Notes: generated by a model not told the origin, from the letters alone. A stretch of 64,000 nt of DNA from Schistosoma haematobium (GCF_000699445.3 NC_067195.1:64724591-64788590); one strand, 5' to 3'; numbered from the stretch's first letter, positions 45,372-58,105 are shown. Made by a program: numbers and translations.

Positions 45372-48300
45372 GTGACAACGAGAGTTCGCTACCTCGCCGA
45401 CACTGGCGCAGAAGTTAGCGTTCTCCCAGCGAATTCCAACGATCGACTTCACGAATCGACCCTAAACTTACAGGCGGCAAACGGAAAACCGATCGCTACG
45501 TATGGCAAAAGGTACGTTTACCTTAATGTGGGTTTACGCAAACCCATTCACTGGATCTTCGTTGTTGCAGATGTTTCTATGCCAATCATTGGTATGGACC
45601 TTCTACAACACCATAATCTGATCATCGATACGCGCAAACGGAGGCTAGTAGACGGAAACACTAATTTGTCCGTTTGCGTAACTTCCTTCTCTGGTTGCAG
45701 ATTATCCCCAGTCACAATTAAGCATATGATAGACCCACTTTATCAGCCACTTCTCGATAAGTGTCCTGGGATACAACAAACGCAACCGAGATTACCTTGT
45801 GTAACCAGCGACGTTACACATCACATCACGACTACAGGACCACCTGTGTTTTCTAAAGCACGACGACTAGCTCCCGAAAAACTAAGGTTAGCGAAAAACG
45901 AGTTCGACCACATGATAGACTTAGGAATCATACGACCGTCAAGTAGCCCATATGCATCTCCGTTGCACATGGTCCCTAAAAAGGACAGCAACGATTGGCG
46001 TCCAACTGGTGACTATCGGCGATTGAACGCGAAAACCATTCCCGATCGTTGCCCGTTGCCTCACATTCACGATTTGACAGCTGCCTTGAAAGGTACAACT
46101 GTCTTTTCAAAAATCGACTTGGTTAAAGCGTATAACCAAATCCCTATGGCTACTGACGACATTCCGAAAACAGCTATCATAACTCCTTTCGGACTCTATG
46201 AATTTTTGCGAATGCCTTTCGGTCTAAGGAATGCTGCTCAAACATTCCAAAGATTCATAGACGACGTTTTTCGAGGTCTCAACTTCGTACACGCGTATGT
46301 TGATGACTGTCTAATCGCAAGTCCGGACAGAGAAACACATCTCAAGCATCTGGATCTTGTTTTCGAACGACTTCAAAAACATGGCATTACTGTAAACGTT
46401 CAGAAATGCCAATTCGGAACCGACTCGTTAGACTTTCTGGGACACACTATCGATACTCAAGGTATCCGACCCCTTAGAACCAAAGTGGTGGCCATTCTGG
46501 ATTACCCAGAACCGACCACCGTCAGGCAATTACGCACGTTTAACGTCCTCGTAAGTTTCTATAGACGTTTCATACCGAAATGCGCATGACTTATGAAACC
46601 GCTAACCAACCAACTTCGTGGAAATGCAAAATCCATCAATTTGGACGACAACGCACGAAAAGCATTCTCCACAGTTAAGGAACTGATTGCTAAAGCAACA
46701 ATGCTCGCACATCAGGACACCGAAGCACCCATTAGCATCGCAGTAGACGCATCCGACCCAGCAATCGGAGGAGTCTTACAACAATGGGTTAACAACTCCT
46801 TGCAACCATTAGCATTTTTCTCTAGACGGTTGCTAGACACTGAATCGAGGTACAGCATATTCGGTAGGGAACTCCTAGCTATGTATTGTGCTGTACGACA
46901 TTTTCAACACTATATCGAAGGCCGTGAATTCACTCTTTTCACGGACCATAAACCGCCCACTTTCTCGTTAAGCTCTCCTTCTGACAAGTACTCTCCCCGT
47001 GAGTCTCGACAACTGGACTACATTTCGCAGTTTACTTCAGATATTCAACACATCTCTGGAGCAAACGATGTAGTTGCAGACGCCTTATCTCGCATAACTT
47101 CCTTGAACAGTTTCCAAGGGATCGACCTCCTGAAACTCGCCCAGCTTCAAAAAGAAGACAGTGATCTTCAGCACGAGTTATCGTCCACAACCCTTAAACT
47201 ACGCATCAAACAGATGGGAACAGGTAAGGAAACCTTACTTTGTGACACATCTACAGGTAGGGATCGCCCAATCGTGCCGAAACATTGTCGACGCAATGTC
47301 TTCAATACATTGCACAAACTTTCGCATCCAGGTGTCCGTGCAACCATCAAGCTTATAGCAGAAAGGTTTTGCTGACCTGGAATGAATAAAGACGTGAGGG
47401 AGTGGGCACGCTCCTGTGTAAGCTGCCAGAAAATCTAAGGTTATCAGACACAATAAATGTCCCTTAGGCTCATTTAGAACTCCCGATGCTCGTTTCGACC
47501 ATGTTCATCTGGATTTCGTAGGACCTTTACCAGATTCAAATGGATACTCTCACCTCTTAACCTGCGTAGACCGTTTCACTCGATGGCCAGAAGCAGTAAC
47601 TATCAAGTACATCACTGCTGAAACAGTGGCTCGCGCCTTCGTCGAACGATGGGTAGCAAACTTCGACTGCCCTTCAACCATCACTACAGATCGCGGACGT
47701 CAGTTTGAATCTGATCTTTTCCGTCGTCTGACCACACTTTTAGGAACCACTCGCTTCCGAACGACCACCTACCACCCACAGGCGAACGGGTTGGTAGAAC
47801 GTTTTCACCGATAACTAAAAGCTTCACTATCAGCTGCAAACGTTTCACAGTGGACGGACGCTCTTCCACTCGTCCTACTAGGTATCCGCAATGCAGTGAA
47901 AGCTGACATTGGATACACTGCGGCTCAACTCGTTTATGGAACGACATTTCGACTTTCAGGAGAATTCGTGGATCCTTCGTCCTCTCCAATGAACATGGAT
48001 CTAACCTCCTACACGAACAGGCTTACAAACGCAATGCGTTCAGTTAAACCTGCTTCCACTCGACCACAATCAACCGATGTTTTCGTTCAACCTGACTTAC
48101 GATATAGTACACACGTTTTCGTTCGTCGAGACTCACATCGATGACCCTTCGAATCAGCATACGAAGGACCTTTCAAAGTTCTTCAACGCGAACCGAAGTA
48201 CTATATAATCGATAAGAACGGAACCAACGATAGCATCAGCATCGATCGCCTCAAAGCAGCGTATTTAGAAGGAAATCCTATCTACGTCGATTTTCCTTCG

Positions 48301-48450
48301 GTAAAATCGAACGAAACGACTCCACTCATAATTCCTCGACCGACTACCAACACTAGCGATGATACTCCGAATGTATCTGAAAATAAACTTAAAACGACGC
48401 GTTCTGGAAGAAGAGTTAGATTTCCAGAACATTTAAACGACTATTGCACG
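45372..48450 (+). pseudogene. Gypsy (CsRn1/Boudicca-like) pol: protease, RT, RNase H, integrase
   Basis: Order PR-RT-RH-IN. The protease has [14 protein letters not shown] has YVDD at 46296-46307, [10 protein letters not shown] and [13 protein letters not shown]. RNase H has AVDASDPAIGGVL and LFTDHKPPTF. Integrase has a zinc-binding remnant, DFVGPLPDSNGY, a TTDRGRQFE Asp block and TYHPQANGLVERFHR. Breaks: TGA at 46587-46589, TGA at 47373-47375, at least one frame change before 47626, and stops at 47812-47814 and 48142-48144. Coding similarity continues to about 48450. It is a dead copy, but most catalytic blocks remain legible. Confidence 0.92.
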
Positions 48451-48917
48451 TAAGACACTACCAGACATTTAATATTATCTCGATCTTTCTTTTTACGATA
48501 TATAATATTTTAAAAAAAAGCAATTTCAATATGCTTATACATTTTTATTTTTATTCCAAAAAAAAAACAAAAAAAACAAAAAATTTTTTAAACGCTATTA
48601 CGTGTGCTTGAAATTATTTTCCATTTTTTCGCCGACATTGTGTTTTTACGCACATACGAGTGTATTTCGACATGCACTTAAACTTTCTTTTTTCTTTTCC
48701 AGGACGGCTGGAAAAGAACGATGAAGTTTACGAGGAGTCGAAATTTTCGTTGTAACTTTTTCTTTTTTTACTATGTTGTGCCTCGGTCCCATATAGTAAG
48801 GAAAGACGACCAGACGCTGCTAATCCTAGCAAGCTATCAGAAGAGTGTTTACCAACGACAAACTCGCTCGGTTTAAACTTCTGGCTGGACACGTCTTAGG
48901 GTCATCACTAACCCACT
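48451..48917 (+). other. Gypsy element 3' non-coding region
   Basis: Region between the end of pol and the polypurine tract, with A- and T-rich runs near 48500-48590. No coding potential. Confidence 0.6.
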
Positions 48918-49260
48918 AGGGGGGGGGAGAGTGATCTGTAGCGGTAAATAAATCCCTAAAATAAATAGCCCTGTAAGTTTTCGACATTGGATGCTGACCA
49001 TATGTTTTAGTGGACTCATCTAGCTGAAGGCGCTCGGTCATGCATCCGCACCAGATCACGTGTGGTAACGCCGTGCTTAACATCAACCGCAATCGCTAGC
49101 CAGATTAGATCAGAGAATTCCGATAAATTGGTTATCGCCAAATACACTCTTCCGATCTCCTCGACTCTGTCTTTTGATTTCTCTGGGTTGGAACGAAAAA
49201 TATATTAGGTGTTGCTGGTAAAAGCGTTGTCAAACACTGAATACCTGTCACATCCTCAGT
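48918..49260 (+). repeat. Polypurine tract and 3' LTR of the gypsy element
   Basis: A G-rich polypurine tract, GGGGGGGGGAGAG, ends at 48931. The LTR follows with TGATCTGTAGCGGTAAATAAATCC and runs to about 49250-49260. Related diverged sequences at 57773 and 58908 define its extent. The 5' LTR is absent, since the left side of the element is lost. The exact 3' boundary is uncertain. Confidence 0.75.
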
Positions 49261-51396
49261 AGTATACGCATACTAAGTACTTTGTGTTTGTATGTAAAGA
49301 GAACAGTGATGATCCAACTCTAAAGTATTTTTTCGTGAGATATGTCTGTACGTATCGATGTAAACGCAGTTCGTCGGAGTCAGATGCTTGTTTTCAGGAT
49401 GTAGATGATGATAGAGCATACAACTTCTAACTCGTCACCACAACCTAGACAAAGAAGACGAAGTCGGTCACCTAACAGCACCTGATTAGTGAATTTTCAA
49501 GGACTTAGCGATACCATGTACCGAAAAATGGAAAAACCCCTTTTCATTTAATCGTAAAAACGGAAAATAAACTCGCAAATTTATTATGAATTATTTCGAA
49601 TTTTGGCTGTGCACAAAGCAGAAATAAGAAAGTAGCGCAGAGAAGCGTCGCGATACCCCTGGAGCGTTGCCACACACTAAGCACGGAGAAATTCAACATC
49701 CTGAGTACTGAAGATCACGTGTCCAATATTTCCAACTACATCGAACTTGCGTATGATAGATGATTAATATACTTTTATCTCCGTAGGTGGTAGAACGATT
49801 GTATGTATTAGATATAGTCGCGTTTATGAAACCTGGTCATCAAACAAGAGTATTTCAGACTTTTAAACATACGCTTGTTAGTTTGTTGATTTCGAAGCTA
49901 TATGAATAAGCTTGACATATAATTGTGAGACTAATAGGGCTACCTATACCTGTGTTCTCTGGTAGTAATTCCACTTGCCAGACTATCATATGCAGAGGTG
50001 GTAAAGTGTTAAACAACTGAACTGGCAATTCATATCAGGAGAATTTTAACGGTGATCCGATACAGATCCTTGTCTATGGAACTAACAGCATCCAACCAGT
50101 AAATGTTCATTAGAAGTAGGTGTCAATATCCATCACTGGAAAGCTGTTTGCTTTGTGGATTTACTTAACACTACAACTTACTCCCTCCTACTGGGGTAGT
50201 GATGACTCTAATACGTGACCAGCCACAAGTTTAAACCCAACGACCCTGCCGTTGATAAGCACTGTTCTGATAGCTTTCTATGTCCTCCAACGTCTAATAT
50301 TTCCTCACTACACGGAGTTACATAGTACAATATTATGACAATAAATAATATTCCTCATCAGTTTTTCGTCTTTCCAGTCCCAATCAACCAACAAAGGGGA
50401 AATAAAGGGATAAAAACGTAAATAAAAAGGAAATTTCGCTTTTTCACCTTCACGTCGGTTATTTAGGGGAAATTTCGATTTTCCCCCCTTACGTTGAGTA
50501 TTTGGGGATATTCGTCGACACTTATACGTAACGTACGGTGTTTGACTATGCCACATCCCGTACTTATGTTTTCATAAACGTCAACAAAATAACGCATCGT
50601 TTAATAAAAAAACTATTGTCATAAACATAAGTAACAAAATACGGACACAGAGATTTGACTGAGACGCATATACACTGACTTCGTTGTTTGTTCAGCTAAA
50701 GTGTTCCGACACTCTTGGTAGCCATCACAAATAAATTGCGTGATTATAATATTTGAAAGTATTTGAATTATCGTATGAACTAGGAATCCCAGAATTAACG
50801 CAATCGAATAAAGAAGTACTAGATGAGCACAAACGAATGTATTGTATTTAGAATTCGAAATCAAGCAATCAACAAGTACAAAAGAATCATTAGTTCGTTC
50901 GAACACCATAGTGATGCAAGTGAGTGACGTGCTGTCCGTTTTTCAGGTTCATTATGACTAATTACCTTGTTAGCCCAACGCGATGAGTTCAGTTAAAGTC
51001 ACTGAGAGAGCTTGTAGACATAGGGAAAATATCAACGTATCAAGCGTCCTCGGCCGTCATAGATTGGCTTTTAACAGACGGTAGAATAAAATGCGAACAG
51101 CTTTCATGAAAAAACATAACTTGCTTTCGTTTAGCCAGGTCGCTAATGAAAGTACGGTCAAAGGTAACTGACTTTAGCACTGGTGTATGTTTAATCGATA
51201 GCAGTTAAGAGAGAAATTAGTTGCAATGAGAATCCTTTAACTGTTACATCATCCACTAGCTAAAGCAATGAAGGGCTTCTAGATAATCATGGTATGTATA
51301 TGAAGTGAATACGTTAATATATTTCTTATAGGATGTAATGACGTTAATTTTTGCTCTCAAAAGTTCATAAATCGTAAAGACCAGATCACCAATGTA
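49261..51396. other. Intergenic stretch with a small tandem duplication
   Basis: No gene recognised. Around 50430-50510 two ~40-bp segments (GGAAATTTCG...TTTC/CCCC..CGT..G.TATTT) repeat imperfectly in tandem. Confidence 0.45.
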
Positions 51397-51870
51397 TTGA
51401 TGAAATTAATTATAACAACCTTTCTGGTTTCAGACTTATCAAGGAGCATTATAAGTGTCCTTAGGACATGCAAAAGTGTTCAACCAAAGTTCATCGGCAG
51501 TGGTGTTTACTACCACGTCGGACTGAAAACCAATCTGTTTAGATATGTTGAACTTTGGTTGTGTATTTTGATTTTGATACTTTAAATCTGTATAATAATG
51601 TAGATGAACTTTCTATGTCTAGGAGCTCTAATCTACATTTATGTCCAATATTAGGACAGATCGTTGCCCCAAGGTTTGATGACGTGTTCATAATAGGGAT
51701 CTACGGAGGGAATATTAAACCGGCCGAATTCAACGAATTTTCTCCGGACAAAATTTCTGAAATAAGAGGAATGACTGACGTGGGTCTGTTTAGTGTTAAG
51801 ATTAATATTAAAGTAGCTATTAAGTTGTTCGCTGTAATATGTGATAACGTTGTCCATGATTAGAGAATAA
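51397..51870 (+). pseudogene. Transposase-like remnant (possible CACTA/SmTRC1-type)
   Basis: Two neighbouring frames show a pattern I associate with a family of animal DNA-transposon transposases. The pieces are LSRSIISVLRTCKSVQP, then GSGVYYHVGLKTNL, then after a frame change SSNLHLCPILGQI, VFIIGIYGGNIKPAEFNEF and LFAVICDNVVHD. They match a template of P-RTLL-T, G-YYH-GL, SS--FWPILG, F-IGIY-G--KP---NE and ICDAPA. Trp and catalytic-type residues are altered (LCPILG for FWPILG). No terminal inverted repeats were found. Superfamily assignment is inference. Confidence 0.5.
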
Positions 51871-52279
51871 TGGGATTGAAGTTGCATGTGCACGTCGAAT
51901 GCACTCGTACTAGCGTAAGCAAGTTAAATGTGTAAAAAACAGATATATGTGCGGATGTACATACTATACTACAGCGAGAAAAATGCGACACAAAAGGGCT
52001 TTTAAGATTTTTAAAAAGTGTACGTACATAAGCATACTAAAGACAATTTTTTAACGCAACGATGAAAAAATATGACAACCCAAGCAAATTCATGTTGTAG
52101 CCCGAAAATAGGATGAACCAAAAGGTTTCAGAATTCAGTACTCATTCAAGTGTACAGAAGACCTTACAGATCTGATAGTAAGAATCGTTTTTGGCGATTA
52201 TCAGATGCCCGCGATGTTTCGTCGTGATTGGGAAAAATCAAGGATTACTTAATAGCCACGAGAATTCTGTCGTTCAATT
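51871..52279. other. Unassigned stretch
   Basis: Nothing firmly recognised. It may hold the decayed 3' end of the minus-strand gypsy copy next door. Confidence 0.35.
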
Positions 52280-53310
52280 ATTTAGCGAGAAAGTCAACGT
52301 AGATAAATTTCCCTCTATTAAAGCAGCTTTTGGACAGTCGATGTTGATATCGTGAGACGGGTTGGACGGAAACATCCATCGGCCGAAGTTGTTTGGGAAC
52401 AGGTTCAAGTGAACACATAGCCTTTGTAGGCCGGCTCGTGTAGGAGTTTAAGTTCACATTTATAGCGAAAAATGAAGAATCTGCAAATCCTTCTGAGAGT
52501 TGGAGTGTCGTTCCGTGAACGAGTTGTGTTTCAGTGCACCCATCGTCAGTTTTCATTGCATCGAAAGTACCGAGAAACATGTGTGGAAGCCGTCAGTCTA
52601 TTTTAAAACTCGTCTACCAACCTGTTAGCTTGTGGTTAGTAGGCGGGCATTCGGAGTCGTGCGACTTCTAAGAGTGTAGCAAGATAACTGGAAAACAAGT
52701 TTCGGAATGATGTATATGGTTTTTAGTAATTTTCATAGGGCAGCCAAAGTTTGCTACCCACCGTTCGACGAAGTGTCTGGCCATTATTTCGGCAGTGGTG
52801 TCCTTGATAGGCACTTTTACCAGTTATCAAGTGAAACAGTCCAGACATACTAAAGGATGAGGGTATACATCGAGTCTGGTAAGGGTCCAACCAACATGGT
52901 CAAAACGAGCGTCGAGAGTTACGAAAGAGCCAATCAAACATTGATTTCGTCCAGTCATCTTATATGTCTGGCAGCTTGCACGAGTACGTATTTACTTCCA
53001 CACGTCTCTATTCATACAAGGCTAGCAAAATCGTTCTGAAATGAGCTTGATGGTTGCACGAACACCGGAATAAGAAAGTTGTTACGACGTATTGGTGACA
53101 TTGCGTCGATAATGGTCTGACACAGTTAAACGATTTCCACCTGCATATGCATCACAAAGTAAGGTTCACTCACATCTTTCCATCTACTTGATCCGTAGTT
53201 TCAGGGTTTTCGAAGATAACTCATGCTAAAGATCTGTATCTCTTTTTGAAGCTGGGTGAGTTTAAGGAGGTCGATTCCTTGGAAACTGTTGAAAGTTGTG
53301 GGAGACAAGT
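52280..53310 (-). pseudogene. Second gypsy copy, integrase part (minus strand)
   Basis: The reverse complement aligns with 47100-48290 of the plus-strand gypsy element, starting from the segment after RNase H (SFQGIDLLKL equivalent near 53280). It passes through the integrase core to the C-terminal region (TETQLVHGTTLQLSEGFAD and VSVQPVSRY near 52540-52340). It has many stops and indels and is clearly older and more diverged than the plus-strand copy. Confidence 0.8.
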
Positions 53311-53329
53311 CATCTGCAACTACACTTTT

Positions 53330-53520
53330 TACCCCAGAAATATGTTGTATATCTGAAATAATTCATTCTCAAATAACATTGTTACACAGAGCATGTCATT
53401 TTACAGGCAAGATCAAAATTTTACTAATATAATAGGATTTGCTGTAATAAGTTACTCAGTTAGATCGACAAGTTATTAGGACTGCTGGTCGTAGAAAAGG
53501 AGTATGATATTCTGTACACA
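53330..53520 (+). repeat. Dispersed repeat, copy 1 (inverted copy at 57190-57440)
   Basis: Shares the order CATTCTCAAATAACA, TTACAGGCAAGATCAAA, AGTTACTCAG and GACAAGTTATTA with the minus strand of 57190-57440. Family unknown. It sits between two pieces of the minus-strand gypsy copy, so it may have inserted there. Confidence 0.65.
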
Positions 53521-54353
53521 AGAGTGTTAATAATAATATATATCTGGGAGAGCGGGTACACGCCATTTTTACAGGCACGATCGGTAATTCGCAAAACGGG
53601 TTTGAAGATAAGATATTATTCAGGTATTGCGTAGAATGTCGAGACTCGAAGAGAGTAATTGTCTGAAGACTAGCTGAGAGAAAAGGTGAAGTTCTATAGT
53701 TTAGCGTATTGCAATCATCTCGAGAAGAATGCCACAGGTTGCCAGGTGTTATTTACTTATTGTCATAAAATTCCTTTGATTTCCGGATTGCATGCGTCTT
53801 AGGCGAAATTAATGGATGATTTCGCGTTGAGATGTGCCAGGATTGAAGATATGGTAATACTGCTTCTCACCGTGGTAGATGTGTCGTGGGATTCGGTCCT
53901 AACCACACGACCTTTGAAGCTGAGCACATAACTACTGAAAAGACTTATGTTCAGTAGTTAACACGAAGAGGTTAACAATGGAGAACGCTGGAACATTCAC
54001 TCAATTCACGAGGCTGGCATGACTCAGCCTCGCAGACGTGGTCATTCTGAAAAACATCTTTACTCACATCAAACATAATATGCTGTCCTTAGCCTTAAAG
54101 TGTTCCTTAGAAACGCCAAACATTATATTGCTTATTGTCACGACACCACGTGTCAGGATACACAATGATGTGACTTCACGATTGATTGGTCACTGGGTGG
54201 TGATCAATGTCATGTGTATCAGGTCCTTCTTAGTTCAGATCGAATCCGATCGACCAAGTTGCAGAATGGCCACCAGTTCAGATGATTCTATAGTGTGTGC
54301 ACTACGTTGAGGTAAGATGGTGGTCGACCAATAAATTGTGGACACAGGAGGTC
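53521..54353. other. Unassigned stretch within the broken gypsy copy
   Basis: No recognised coding region. It takes the place of most of RNase H expected between the RT and integrase pieces and is probably other inserted sequence. Confidence 0.35.
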
Positions 54354-54560
54354 AGTTGCGGCCCGAATAGCCGAGTGGTAACATATCTGACTGTGAAGCT
54401 GGGTTACACGGGATCGAATCCGTCAGGGAGGTACACCCTTCTGACGAGTGCCGAATCGCACGAAGCCCCGGCCCAGGGTATCTCGTTGACTACCTCCAAC
54501 CACCGTCGTGTATCAATGATGTGACATCCACGTAAGATCCAACAGATTAGGTAGCCTTGT
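54354..54560 (+). mobile_element. tRNA-headed SINE with hammerhead-like core
   Basis: GCCCGAATAGCCGAGTGGTA resembles an A box with 5' end, and GGGATCGAATCC a B box. GGTACACCCTT then leads into CTGACGAG (54441-54448), helix II GTGC/GCAC and CGAAG (54461-54465). The order equals the Sm-alpha-like SINE at 2861-3030, but GAAA has become GAAG. The head is closer to a tRNA than in the other SINEs here. Confidence 0.7.
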
Positions 54561-54624
54561 CATGACAAACCTCCAATTTTAGGACCATTTCTATTATTAA
54601 AGTAGCACTAACATGTGAACTGGA

Positions 54625-55140
54625 ATATAATACTACAGATGCTTCGCATTGTCGTCTATGTTGATGATTTTTTCAGTTCCACTAAGTTAGTCTGTTAGAG
54701 ATCTCATGAGACGCTCAATTCGATATGGAACGTCGATAAATCTTGCCGGGTCGTTGAACTTGCGTGACTGCTCCGTGATAGTTTTGTGGTTCTATGTAAT
54801 CCACAATGACAGTCACTTTATCTTGTAGAGACTGAATACCTTGAGTGTGAATGTTATGCTAGTGAATTTTTAGGGAGTTGGCTCCTAATGACATTTTCGA
54901 ATGTTTGCAGTAATGTCATATTTTTGGAGTCATTTAAAAACAAGTTCATGATGCTGGAGATGAGATCTTCTTCACGGACTTGTGATCATGAGGTCATCAA
55001 AGTAGGCGTACACGTAGTTCAGACTCATGAATACGTCACTGATGAATCTATGAAATTTTGTGCAGCATTTATAATGCTGAAAGGCATGCTCAAAGGTTTG
55101 CAGAGTTCAAAACGAGTGGTGATAGCTTTTTTAAGAACGC
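54625..55140 (-). pseudogene. Second gypsy copy, reverse-transcriptase part (minus strand)
   Basis: The reverse complement aligns with ~46170-46680 of the plus-strand gypsy: the [13 protein letters not shown]-flanking, [11 protein letters not shown] and [10 protein letters not shown] segments are recognisable at nucleotide level. The start of RNase H follows near 54630-54690. It is heavily mutated. It lies about 1.3 kb upstream of the integrase piece, the gap being filled by a SINE and other sequence. Confidence 0.75.
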
Positions 55141-55189
55141 TCCAGATAACACTGTAATTCGGAACAGTGTTCGGGACCGTACGTGAACA

Positions 55190-55980
55190 TTTGTAACCCC
55201 GGTTGAGAGGAGTGTGTGAAGAACTGAAGGCAACAGTCCCAGACCTGATCTTGCTACAGCTGCGATTAATATTTGGTTAAGTTGGAACATTGGAGATTTC
55301 TCTTCAGAATATGTGTACGACCCTCCCTTGAATACTGCTCTTTTGTCTTCTCTAATATGAATATCACAGACAAGATAAGAGTAGAAGATGTTCAAAGACG
55401 TTTCACACGTCAACTACTAGGATGTAACTCGAATCTCAATTACACAGATAGATGTAAGCATCTATCTTTAGAACCTTTATGGCACCGTAGGCTAAAGAAC
55501 AATTTAATATTTCTCTACAAAGCGATATATGGGCGCTCCTTTCTAACCCACTGCCCGACTATCACCCACGACCCAGCCTATAGACTTAGAAACAACGCAT
55601 ATACACTACTTACCGTAAAACACCAAAAACAAATGCGTTGTAAGTTTTTTACAGTACGGTATAGTTTATTTTGGAACAGGCTGCCAATGCCTATCCGTAA
55701 CTGTGATACGTTTACCAGATTCAAAAAGCTAATAACCCTATTTCTAGACTCCAAAGAGCTTCAACATTTCCTTGAACTCCCGCCCACCAATGAGGCACTT
55801 TATTACGGACCGCCTAGTATCTAGAAAGAACAAGATTATAACAAGTTCGACTGTTACTAATATGAATATAACCAAATCACAGAATGTATGGCTTATCCTT
55901 TCCTATTATTCATTGTTTATTAATCATGGCCTTATGCTCCTAACCCTAGCTTTCAGTTCCTAAATCTCTACAGGTTAAAT
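55190..55980 (+). pseudogene. CR1/Jockey-type reverse transcriptase C-terminal fragment
   Basis: The open segment 55273-55824 (183 codons) shows VRPSLEYCSFVFSN, RVEDVQRRFTRQLLG, CKHLSLEPLWHRRLKNN, FLYKAIYG, LFWNRLPMPI and FKKLITLFL. This is the conserved region downstream of the polymerase core in CR1/Jockey elements. It is 5'-truncated, with no polymerase motifs. It differs clearly from the C-terminus of the CR1 element at 40570-40956, so it is a second family. Confidence 0.8.
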
Positions 55981-57189
55981 GTACATTATTCTTCCTAAAA
56001 GTCGCGCCTTTTTTTCTACTGCAAGTAGACAGATAGCTCAATCTTATGGATGCTGATCTACTAAGGCCGATCATACAAAGCTCAAAATCTGGCCACAAAG
56101 TCTTGTGAGTTTCTTAATGTTTTATTTGTCTTACCCTGACATCTTTTTTTTCTTTCTACAATTTTATACCCTCTCATATCTTTTGATTTGCTATTAGTCC
56201 TTACTTCTTTAAACCATTAGTTATTTTCATAGTAGTGTGATATACTATGTGGACATCTAACCCATAAAACAGACTTTTCAACTATCTGATTTGCTTGTAA
56301 CATGGACCTAGTAGAGACAGTGTATTCCGACCATGGGCTTTGATTAAAACAGTTTTCATACCACAAACGTAAGAGAGCCTAACATCACAAAAGGAGGGAG
56401 GGTGGCATTACTGACCAGCAAACATGATGGTGGGGAGATAAATTCAATCCGCCCATGTCTGTAGGGCAGAACACTTTGTTTAATTACGGCTCCTTACGGT
56501 TTAATGGGATGTCACGAACTTATGGTATTGATGCTGATTTGTCACGCAAAATACCTCATTAAATCGTGTTACGAACGTTGAATTGGTTTCACTTCCTACC
56601 CAGTAATCCTATTACAAGCAAACTAGACAATTCGCGAATATACGAAGCCTACTCAAGACCCTATAATACCTGAAAAAAATAATAGTACAAAAAAACGAAA
56701 GGGGCTCTAATAGCTTCGATAAAAAAGGAAGACAGCCAATTGTATATCACAATACTGTTTCTAGCACTATATTTTATTTTATAACCACACATAATCCCAT
56801 AATCTCAGCTCCTTTCCGAATCGTCTCCATTTGTCAGTTGTATGTCCACTCACACCTTGTTAACACTTATTTTCTTTGACCTATTAAAATGCTCTTTCTT
56901 AACAAATACCTTAATAAAAGAAAATTAGACTGAGTAATCATACCTTAGACACTCCTTCATGAATATTGGCTACTTTGCCTCTCGTCCTTTCTTTTACTTG
57001 CTCCCTCTTTCAGTCCCTTTGAGATATGGAGCGGGTGACTTCATCTTGCACCATCCTTAAAGCCTCAGATATTCCAAAGGGACATAAGGTTGCGATTCCT
57101 AGAAGCTCCCACCTTCAATGGACCTGTCCTTGGCCATCAGTTGCACATTTGCAACGCACTTTTCATGAAGCGCGCCAACTGTGGTACTG
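55981..57189. other. Unassigned, probably repeat-derived stretch
   Basis: No gene. 55981-56250 may be the 3' non-coding part of the CR1-type fragment. 56300-57180 is less AT-rich in places (G-rich near 56390-56440) but not recognised. Confidence 0.4.
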
Positions 57190-57440
57190 ATTAAAACCAT
57201 CTGCATTCATATCTTATAAATTATCAACCCAGCTGAGTAATTTACTACAGTAGATACTGTGTCATTTGTAACACTTTGATCTTGCCTGTAAACTGGCATG
57301 CCTCATGTAACAAACTGTTATTTGAGAATGGATTATTATTACTGTTATTGCTATTACTATTATTATGATTTAGAACATTTTGGATATATTGTATCCAGGG
57401 TCTAATTGTCTGCGCTGCGAATTCTGCACTAGACATAGAT
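57190..57440 (-). repeat. Dispersed repeat, copy 2, with internal trinucleotide expansion
   Basis: Minus-strand counterpart of 53330-53520. It contains an AAT/AGC-type trinucleotide run (~57330-57365) absent from copy 1, which translates as an Asn/Ser run of no significance. Confidence 0.65.
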
Positions 57441-57772
57441 GTGTACGCTTAGGAGCAAACGGGAAGTCTCCGTTATGTCGGTGGAATCCTTTCAATACAC
57501 CATCTGCTCGTAAGTAGTGAACGACCGTACTGAATCTTATGGCTGCCGGGAGTTTACTTAGATCATGGAAGATTCAAATTCTATCTGACGTCCAATGCTA
57601 CCTCAATAGTTCATGGGCAACAATAATAACAATCTTTTAATGGAGGAGCTTGTTTTTATTTCAGGAATAATATAGTTGATAGAAACTCCTGATTATCAAA
57701 TAAAGCGATCAAAATTTGTTCAGTGAAATTCTCTGTCAGATGCTGTAAGGAACCCTCAGATTAAGATCTACG
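57441..57772. other. Unassigned stretch
   Basis: Nothing recognised. Confidence 0.4.
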
Positions 57773-58105
57773 TGATCAAAGCATATTTAGCGGTAAATTA
57801 ACCCCCGAAATTAATAATTCTGTAAGTCTCTGGCATTAGTGGTTATCTTATCAGTCTTGATTGATACACCCTGGATGAAGACGATTGGTGATGCATCCGC
57901 ACAAAATTACCACTTCATACATCTTGTCACTCACCTCTTGTGACAATTAGCCAAGTTAAATGAAACGCTTCATAACATATCGACAATTTTTCAAATATAC
58001 CTTCAAACACTTTTGTTCCTGACTTTTAATTTGACTGGGTTGGAGTCTTTCGATTACAGAGGTGTGGCATTTTTACGTGTATCAGTAGTTTAAAAATAAC
58101 CTGAT
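57773..58105 (+). repeat. Diverged gypsy-type LTR (first of a pair)
   Basis: Aligns with the LTR at 48932: TGATC, TTAGCGGTAAATTAA, TCTGTAAGTCT, TGATGCATCCGCAC, GACTGGGTTGG. Identity is low, implying age. Boundaries are approximate. Confidence 0.65.

Noticed and set aside
54354..54430. Possible functional tRNA gene
   Set aside because: A- and B-box-like blocks are present, but the cloverleaf does not close properly by eye and a hammerhead segment follows directly, so a SINE head is the better reading.
57245..57436. Asn/Ser-rich open frame on the minus strand
   Set aside because: The repeat run arises from a trinucleotide expansion inside a dispersed repeat; no gene structure.
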